From contig NZ_CP077172.1 in assembly GCF_050231725.1 (NCBI RefSeq), positions 868,001 through 932,000 on the forward strand: a stretch of DNA of 64,000 bases, given 5' to 3'. Under the pieces are notes generated by a model. The model was not told the origin of the DNA and searched no databases. It saw nothing but the letters and a program-made list of their open reading frames with translations. The DNA comes from Fusobacterium nucleatum_L (GTDB lineage Bacteria > Fusobacteriota > Fusobacteriia > Fusobacteriales > Fusobacteriaceae). The position numbers were made by a program, and so were the translations under genes. Shown here one piece after another: positions 58,125 through 64,000 of this stretch (its first letter is position 1; every line of letters begins with the position of its first letter).

Positions 58125-60431
58125 TTATTTCACAAAAACTAATTTGCTTACATCATCATAAGTTTTAGCAAAGTGTATTTTCATTGTAGATTTTAATTCG
58201 TCTGGAATTTCATCAGTATCCACTCTATTGTCTTCTGGTAGTATAACTTCTTTAATTCCTGCTCTATGAGCACCAATAACTTTTTCTCTAACTCCACCTA
58301 TTGCTAAAACATCACCTGTTATAGTAATTTCCCCTGTCATTGCTATATCTTGTCTAACTTTTTTGTTAGTCAACACAGATACTATGGCAGTTGTTATAGT
58401 AATTCCAGCAGATGGACCATCTTTTGGAGTTGCTCCTTCTGGGAAGTGTAAATGTATAGTTCTATCTTTAAAGAAATCTTTATCCTTTGGTGGATATTTC
58501 TTTAAGTTTGCTTTTACATAAGTCATTGCAACTGAAGCTGATTCTTTCATAACGTTTCCAAGAGTTCCTGTCAATGTTACTTCTCCTTTTCCCGGTGTAT
58601 CAACACCTTGAACATCAAGAGTAACTCCACCAACAGCTGTCCAAGCAAGTCCATTTACAACCCCTATCTTTCCAGTTGCCTTTCTTGATTTTTCTGGTCT
58701 AAACTTAGCTTTTCCTAAATATTTTTCTAAGTCACTAGCTTTTAAGCAAAATTTCTTTACATCTTTCTCCACTACTTCTCTTGCTAATTTTCTACAAATA
58801 TTTATAATTTCTCTCTTTAGATTTCTAACACCTGCTTCTCTTGTATATTCATCTATTAATTTGAACATAACTTTATCAGGAATTTTTATATCTATATTAG
58901 TAAGTCCGTTTTCTTTTTGTGCTTGTTTCAATAAGAAATTTTGTGCTATATGTAATTTTTCAAACTCTGTATAAGAAGATAGTTGTAAAATATCCATTCT
59001 ATCTCTTAAAGGTGCAGAAACATTTCTTAAATCATTAGCAGTTGCTACAAAGAATACCTTTGACAAATCAAACGGCATATCTATATAGTGGTCTTCAAAG
59101 TTTTTGTTTTGTTCAGGATCCAACACTTCAAGCATTGCTGATGCAGGATCTCCTTTAAAGTCATTTGACATCTTGTCAATTTCATCTAAAAGTATAACAG
59201 GATTATTTGTTCCTGCTTCTTTCATAGCTTTCATTATTTTTCCCGGCATAGAACCTACATAAGTTCTTCTATGTCCCCTAATTTCTGCTTCATCTCTAAC
59301 TCCACCTAATGAAACTCTCACAAATTTTCTTCCCATTGACTCTGCAATAGACTTAACAAGTGAAGTTTTTCCTATTCCTGGTGGTCCCGCAAGACACAAA
59401 ATTACTCCATTCATAGATGGATTTAATTTTTTAACTGCTAAATAATCTAAAACTTTTTCTTTAGCATCTTTCAATCCATAATGGTCTCTTTCTAATATTT
59501 GAGTTGCTTTCTTTAAATCTAGAACATCTTTTGTTTCTGTATTCCAAGGTAGATCTAAAACTGCCTCAATATAGTTTCTAATAACTGATGATTCAGCAGA
59601 GAAAGGTTGCATTTTAGTTAATTTCTTGACTTCTGCTTCCAGTTTTTCTCTTACTTCTTTTGGAAGTTCTGTATTCTTTAATCTATCTACAATTTCTATA
59701 ACATCATCATCCTGTGAAAAATCTCCCAATTCTTCTTTCATAACAGAGATTTTTTCTTTTAGATAATATGCTCTTTGTGCTTCATTCATTTTTGTCTTAA
59801 CTTTATCATCAATAGTTTTTTCAAGTGATGCTATTTCCATTTCAGCAACTATTTCATCTAAAATTCTGTATCCTCTATCTCTAACATTGCTTATTTCTAA
59901 AATTTCTTGTTTCTTTGAAGTTGAAATATTTAAATTCGATGCCATTATATCTAAACCATTTGAATAATCTTCTATTTTCTTCAAATTTAAAATAAGTTCT
60001 GATGAGAATTTTCCTATCATACTTATGTATTTTTCAAATCTTGTAAAAACTTTTCTATAAATAGCCTCTGTTTCTTTGCTATCTTTTAAAGTTTCCTTTA
60101 TAACTGTATATGTAGCTAAATATTCATTTCCTTCTTTTTCTACATTTTTAATTTTTATTCTATCTTCTGCTTCAACTAAAACTTTTATATTATTATTAGG
60201 CATTCTGATTATTTGTACTATATTTGCTATAACTCCAACTTCAAAAATATCTCCATCAAAAGTTGGATTTTCTTGGCTTGCATCTTTTTGTAAGCCTAAT
60301 ACTAATTTTGTTTTACTAGCTATTGCTTTCTCCAATGTTGCTATGCTATTAGCTCTACCAACATATATCGGTGTTACAACATTTGGGAATATTACTAAAT
60401 CTCTTATTGGTAGAAATGGTGCCTTTAACAT
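58125..60431 (-). CDS. lon: ATP-dependent protease Lon
   Basis: A 768-residue cytoplasmic protease. It has the N-terminal substrate-binding LON domain (PIRDLVIFPNVVTPIYVGR), Walker A GPPGIGKTS (near residue 350), Walker B ILLDEIDK, and the catalytic Ser in ATPKDGPSAGITI, with Lys about 43 residues later. AAGGAGG precedes the ATG. It lies 9 bases after clpX. Confidence 0.97.
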   Translation of the reverse strand: MLKAPFLPIRDLVIFPNVVTPIYVGRANSIATLEKAIASKTKLVLGLQKDASQENPTFDGDIFEVGVIANIVQIIRMPNNNIKVLVEAEDRIKIKNVEKEGNEYLATYTVIKETLKDSKETEAIYRKVFTRFEKYISMIGKFSSELILNLKKIEDYSNGLDIMASNLNISTSKKQEILEISNVRDRGYRILDEIVAEMEIASLEKTIDDKVKTKMNEAQRAYYLKEKISVMKEELGDFSQDDDVIEIVDRLKNTELPKEVREKLEAEVKKLTKMQPFSAESSVIRNYIEAVLDLPWNTETKDVLDLKKATQILERDHYGLKDAKEKVLDYLAVKKLNPSMNGVILCLAGPPGIGKTSLVKSIAESMGRKFVRVSLGGVRDEAEIRGHRRTYVGSMPGKIMKAMKEAGTNNPVILLDEIDKMSNDFKGDPASAMLEVLDPEQNKNFEDHYIDMPFDLSKVFFVATANDLRNVSAPLRDRMDILQLSSYTEFEKLHIAQNFLLKQAQKENGLTNIDIKIPDKVMFKLIDEYTREAGVRNLKREIINICRKLAREVVEKDVKKFCLKASDLEKYLGKAKFRPEKSRKATGKIGVVNGLAWTAVGGVTLDVQGVDTPGKGEVTLTGTLGNVMKESASVAMTYVKANLKKYPPKDKDFFKDRTIHLHFPEGATPKDGPSAGITITTAIVSVLTNKKVRQDIAMTGEITITGDVLAIGGVREKVIGAHRAGIKEVILPEDNRVDTDEIPDELKSTMKIHFAKTYDDVSKLVFVK

Positions 60432-60440
60432 TTTTCCTCC

Positions 60441-61712
60441 TTATTTATATTCTATTTCTGCTTTTTTGTAATTATCTATTGTTTCCTTAGTTATTGTTAT
60501 TTCTTTTATATTATTTTGAGATGGTAACTCAAACATAATATCAAGCATAGTATGTTCTATGATTGCTCTTAATCCTCTTGCTCCCATCTTTCTTTTTAAT
60601 GCTCTTTTTGCAATTTCAGTAAGTGCTTCTTGAGTAAATTCTAATTTCACTCCTTCTAACTTGCATAATTTTTGATATTGCTTAACTATTGCATTTTTTG
60701 GTTTTGTTAAAATATTTATTAAAGTTTGTTCATCTAAATTATCAAGAGTAGAAATTATTGGTAATCTTCCTACTAATTCTGGTATAATTCCTTGTCTTAC
60801 CAAATCTTCTGGTAAAACTTTCTTAAAGAATTCTCCTTCAGCTCCAGCATTTTCTTGTTTTTGAACTTCTGCTCCAAAACCTATAACTTTTTTATTAGTT
60901 CTAGCTTTTATAATCTTTTCAAGTCCTTCAAATGCTCCCCCAACTATAAAAAGTATATTTTTTGTATCAATTTCTATTAGCTCTTGATTAGGATGTTTTC
61001 TTCCTCCTTCTGGTGGAACTTGTGATTTTGTACCTTCTATTATTTTAAGTAAAGCCTGTTGTACTCCTTCACCAGAAACATCTCTTGTTATTGAAACATT
61101 TTCAGATTTTCTTGCTATTTTATCAAACTCATCTATATAGATTATACCTCTTTCAGCATTTGGAATATCATAGTTACAAGCTTGAATAAGTCTTACCAGT
61201 ACATTCTCAACATCATCTCCAACATATCCTGCTTCTGTAAGAGTTGTTGCATCTGCTATTGCAAAAGGTACATTTAAAATTTTTGCAAGAGTTTGAGCAA
61301 GTAAAGTTTTTCCTGAACCAGTAGGTCCTATAAGTAAAACATTTGATTTTTGTAACTCTATTCCATCATCATCTTGCCCATTATTTAAAATTCTTTTATA
61401 GTGATTGTAAACTGCCACTGATAAAACTTTCTTTGCTTCATCTTGACCAACTACATATTCATCTAGTTTAGCTTTTATCTCAACTGGCTTTAAAAGTTCT
61501 ATTTGATCCTTATAGTTCTTATTATTTTGAGATTTCCCATCTCTTAGATTTTCATATTCTTCTTCAAAAGAATAAATATCATCATTTAATAAACTATGGC
61601 AACTTTCAACACAATTATCACATATAAAGATATCTCCTGGTCCTTGAAATAATTGTATAACTTCTCTTTCTGATCTCCCACAGAAAGAGCATTTATCTAT
61701 TTTCTTTGACAT
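60441..61712 (-). CDS. clpX: ClpX ATPase subunit
   Basis: The unfoldase of ClpXP, 423 residues. It has an N-terminal zinc domain (CSFCGRSE...CDNCVE), Walker A GPTGSGKTLLAQ, Walker B IIYIDEFDKIA and the ClpP-docking IGF tripeptide in KVIGFGAEV. I start at the ATG at 61712 with AAGGTGAT upstream; a start at 61745 is inside clpP. It overlaps nothing and lies 10 bases after clpP. Confidence 0.97.
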   Translation of the reverse strand: MSKKIDKCSFCGRSEREVIQLFQGPGDIFICDNCVESCHSLLNDDIYSFEEEYENLRDGKSQNNKNYKDQIELLKPVEIKAKLDEYVVGQDEAKKVLSVAVYNHYKRILNNGQDDDGIELQKSNVLLIGPTGSGKTLLAQTLAKILNVPFAIADATTLTEAGYVGDDVENVLVRLIQACNYDIPNAERGIIYIDEFDKIARKSENVSITRDVSGEGVQQALLKIIEGTKSQVPPEGGRKHPNQELIEIDTKNILFIVGGAFEGLEKIIKARTNKKVIGFGAEVQKQENAGAEGEFFKKVLPEDLVRQGIIPELVGRLPIISTLDNLDEQTLINILTKPKNAIVKQYQKLCKLEGVKLEFTQEALTEIAKRALKRKMGARGLRAIIEHTMLDIMFELPSQNNIKEITITKETIDNYKKAEIEYK

Positions 61713-61722
61713 TTTTATCACC

Positions 61723-62304
61723 TTATCTTCTAAATACACTATCAATTAAACCGTAATTTACTGCTTCTTTAGAGCTTAAATAATTATCTCTTTCTGTATC
61801 TCTTAATATTTGTTCTTTTGTTTTGCCAGTGTTTTTAGCTAGCAACTCTGCTAATCTATCCTTTATCTTTAGAAGTTCATTAGCATGTATTGAAATATCA
61901 GTAGCCTGACCTTTTAAACCGCCTGATATAAGGGGTTGATGTATCATTATTCTTGAATTTTCCAATGCAAATCTCTTGCCTTTTGCTCCTGCTGCCAATA
62001 AGAATGCTCCCATACTTGCTGCCTGTCCTACACAGACAGTTTGAACATCTGGTTTTATATAATTCATAGTATCATATATAGCCAGTCCATCTGTTACACT
62101 GCCACCTGGACTATTAATGTACATAATTATATCTTTTTCTGGGTCCTCTGCTTCTAAAAATAAAAGTTGTGCAATTATTGAGTTTGCTACCATTTCATCT
62201 ATTGCAGTTCCTACAAATATTATTCTGTCTTTTAAAAGTCTTGAATATATATCATAAGCTCTTTCTGATTTTCCATTATTATCTATTACTGTTGGATTAT
62301 ACAT
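61723..62304 (-). CDS. clpP: ClpP protease subunit
   Basis: The serine peptidase barrel of ClpXP, 193 residues. The catalytic Ser is in GQAASMGAFLLAAG (near residue 97) and His in MIHQPLISGG, with Asp later in TERDNY. AGGAGG precedes the ATG. It forms the tig-clpP-clpX order common in many bacteria. Confidence 0.97.
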   Translation of the reverse strand: MYNPTVIDNNGKSERAYDIYSRLLKDRIIFVGTAIDEMVANSIIAQLLFLEAEDPEKDIIMYINSPGGSVTDGLAIYDTMNYIKPDVQTVCVGQAASMGAFLLAAGAKGKRFALENSRIMIHQPLISGGLKGQATDISIHANELLKIKDRLAELLAKNTGKTKEQILRDTERDNYLSSKEAVNYGLIDSVFRR

Positions 62305-62334
62305 AATATTACCTCCTCAATACATAAGTACCAC

Positions 62335-62400
62335 AACACTTAAAATTATAAAGTATCTTAAGTGTTTTAATACTTATCCGAAATAAAAATTTCGGATAAG
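62335..62400 (-). other. Two hairpins in the tig-clpP intergenic region
   Basis: A perfect 12-bp stem with a 4-base loop, CTTATCCGAAAT/ATTTCGGATAAG (62373-62400), and an 8-bp stem AACACTTA/TAAGTGTT (62335-62366). Neither has a proper T run on the minus strand, so they look like mRNA processing or stability elements rather than full terminators. Confidence 0.6.
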
Positions 62401-62407
62401 AGATAAA

Positions 62408-63697
62408 TTATTTTGCATTTTTTACTACTTCATCAATAGCTTTTTTCATAACTATATCATATTTCACAGAAGCCTTAAAGTTTTCTAAGTTTTTATTTTT
62501 CTTTAATTCTTCTTCTAATTTAGGAACATCCATTCCATACATTTTTGCTACTTCTTCCATTCTTCCATTTAATTCTTCTTCAGAAGCTTCAAAGTTATTA
62601 TCCTTTGCTATTCTGTCTAGGATTAAGTCTACTTTTACTTTCTTTTCAGCAGCAGGAGCTAATTGAGCAGCAAATGTTTCTATATTTCCTCCCATCATTT
62701 TCAAGTAGTCATCCATTTTGAAACCTTGCATAGATAATTGATATTCCATTTCTTTTAATCTATTTTGAATTTCTGCTTGAACCATAGAAACTGGGACATC
62801 AATAGTAGTTGTTTCCATTAATTTGTCCAATAATACAGAAACATATTCATTTTCTATTCTGTCATTTTCTCTTTTTATTGTTTCTTCCTTAGTTTTAGCT
62901 TTTAGCTCATCAAGAGAAGCATATCCTAATTCTTTTGCAAATTCATCATTTAATTCAGGTTGTCTTAATTTTTTGATAGCATTAATTTTAACCTTGAATT
63001 GTGCTCGTTTTCCTGCTAATTCAGCTGCATGGTATTCAGCAGGGAAGTTAACAGTGATTTCTCCTTCTTGTCCTTTTGTATATCCTACTAATTGTTCTTC
63101 AAAGTTATCTATAAAGCTTTTGCTTCCTAATTTTAATAAATGAGAGTCTGCTTTTCCACCTGGGAATGGAACTCCATCCATAAATCCTTCAAATGCTAAA
63201 TCTACTGTATCATCTAATTGTGCTTTATATTCTGCATCTTCAACTTCTTCAAGTTTAGCATGATTTCTTACCATTATTTCTAATTCTTCATTTAATAATT
63301 CATCTGTCATTTCAAATGATTTTTTTTCTGCTTCTAAACCTTTGTAATTTCCTAATTCAAATTGAGGGTAAACATCTATATCAAATATTAAGTTTAAATC
63401 ATCTTTTAAATTGATTTCTTTTAATCTTACATAACTAACAGGTTCTAATTTTTCTTTATCTACTATTTCTGGAAAATGAGCATTTATAGTGTCATTTGCA
63501 ACATCACTTTCTATATGATCTTTATAGTTAGCCATAAGCGCTTCTTTAGGTGCATGCCCTTTTCTAAATCCAGCTACTTCTGCATGTTCTCCTACATGTT
63601 TTAGCACCTTATCAAGTATTGGTTTTACTTCTTCAGCAGTTAAATTTAATTTCACTTCAACAGCTGATTTTTCTAATTTTTTTACTTCGTAATTCAT
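62408..63697 (-). CDS. tig: Trigger factor
   Basis: The ribosome-bound chaperone and prolyl isomerase, 429 residues. The ribosome-docking loop is GFRKGHAPKE (residues about 43-52), the FKBP-like domain lies at about 150-240 (DTVDLAFEGFMDGVPFPGG), followed by the helical C-terminal arms. It has GGAGG upstream and lies 16 bases after recJ. Confidence 0.96.
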   Translation of the reverse strand: MNYEVKKLEKSAVEVKLNLTAEEVKPILDKVLKHVGEHAEVAGFRKGHAPKEALMANYKDHIESDVANDTINAHFPEIVDKEKLEPVSYVRLKEINLKDDLNLIFDIDVYPQFELGNYKGLEAEKKSFEMTDELLNEELEIMVRNHAKLEEVEDAEYKAQLDDTVDLAFEGFMDGVPFPGGKADSHLLKLGSKSFIDNFEEQLVGYTKGQEGEITVNFPAEYHAAELAGKRAQFKVKINAIKKLRQPELNDEFAKELGYASLDELKAKTKEETIKRENDRIENEYVSVLLDKLMETTTIDVPVSMVQAEIQNRLKEMEYQLSMQGFKMDDYLKMMGGNIETFAAQLAPAAEKKVKVDLILDRIAKDNNFEASEEELNGRMEEVAKMYGMDVPKLEEELKKNKNLENFKASVKYDIVMKKAIDEVVKNAK

Positions 63698-63713
63698 TCT
63701 TTCCTCCTAATAA

Positions 63714-64000
63714 TTATTTATTTTCTTTTATACTTTTTAAAATAATTTGTGTAACCTCTTCATCATTTAAAATTATTTTTTCTGGATAATATACTATATT
63801 ATATGTTTTATCTTTATAGTCAGTATCTATTTTTTCTGCTAGTTCAAAACCAACAGTATTATATTTTACTTCACCTTTATATATTATTCCATTAAAATGT
63901 CTAGAATCTACTCCAAATTTTTTTATAGCATCTAATTTTAAATTTCTATCAACAAATAAAGGATGTGGATTATTTGAACCAAAAGGTCCCATTTTTTCCA
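63714..64000 (-). CDS. recJ: RecJ single-strand exonuclease, C-terminal part
   Basis: The open frame continues beyond the right edge; only the last 95 or so codons are visible. The segment EKMGPFGSNNPHPLF matches the start of the RecJ OB-fold domain (family pattern PFGxxNPxPxF), followed by a beta-rich domain ending in LKSIKENK. The first in-frame ATG (63992) is internal, so the protein does not start there. RecJ degrades 5' single-strand ends in recombination and mismatch repair. Confidence 0.82.
   Translation of the reverse strand, partial: EKMGPFGSNNPHPLFVDRNLKLDAIKKFGVDSRHFNGIIYKGEVKYNTVGFELAEKIDTDYKDKTYNIVYYPEKIILNDEEVTQIILKSIKENK

Noticed and set aside
57525..63697. Unusual protease gene cluster
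   Set aside because: The order tig-clpP-clpX-lon-engB is common in Firmicutes-like genomes; the linkage itself is ordinary.

Overview
The window is AT-rich with dense, short-spaced genes and strong GGAGG-type ribosome sites. It looks like chromosomal DNA of a Fusobacterium, probably an oral species near F. nucleatum or F. periodonticum. The grounds are an Enterococcus-order V-type ATPase operon, an IspH-S1 fusion gene, a TPP-controlled anaerobic (ThiH-type) thiamine operon, outer-membrane and lipoprotein genes beside Firmicutes-like gene orders, and very low GC. Species is inferred from gene content, not from a search.

Layout. 1-1 kb: a small beta-barrel outer-membrane protein, with a near-identical promoter to its left that points out of the window. 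1-9.6 kb: nine-gene V-type ATPase operon (minus strand) whose c subunit has the complete Na+-ligand set. 9.7-16 kb: thiamine operon TPP riboswitch-thiD-thiE-thiC-thiS-thiF-thiG-thiH-tenI, with a one-base deletion in thiC. 16-22 kb: a Pro-Gln tRNA pair, yaaA-hutD, pyk-eno and a 14-gene tRNA cluster containing a duplicated Asp-Val pair. 22-27 kb: DUF4261 protein, IspH-S1 fusion, an HPr paralogue, a candidate small RNA and two paralogous secreted proteins. 27-31 kb (plus strand): heptose kinase rfaE1, ispF, MATE pump, corrinoid adenosyltransferase and a Nudix-YqfO-like fusion. 31-35 kb: six-gene tRNA cluster, a lipoprotein, ptsH-ptsI, a small hypothetical and an interspersed repeat.

35-45 kb (plus strand): potABC without potD, a cyclophilin lipoprotein, a membrane J-domain protein, glmU-prs-tsaC plus a hypothetical, and a noncanonical radical-SAM gene translationally coupled to a YhhQ-type queuosine-precursor transporter. 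45-53 kb: an orphan XRE regulator with its own palindromic operator, a DUF2157/GDYXXLXY membrane pair, arsC-like/brnQ/tyrS, and an exported FMN/FAD reductase. 52.5-54.1 kb: a phage-like divergent switch (HTH protein / XRE repressor / ImmA protease) with two matching operators. 54-64 kb: tlpA-like, valS, engB, lon, clpX, clpP, tig and the 3' part of recJ.

Most of the window is ordinary core metabolism and protein quality control. The unexplained structure is mainly non-coding: a long covarying hairpin present twice (7231-7302 and 43264-43336), a promoter-plus-terminator unit with no ORF (25778-25928), a second interspersed palindromic element (about 34995-35185), and operator palindromes at the two XRE loci. 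Nothing in the window looks like a large undescribed multi-gene defence or mobile system. The best candidates for new biology are the hairpin family, the sRNA candidate and the radical-SAM/YhhQ pair.
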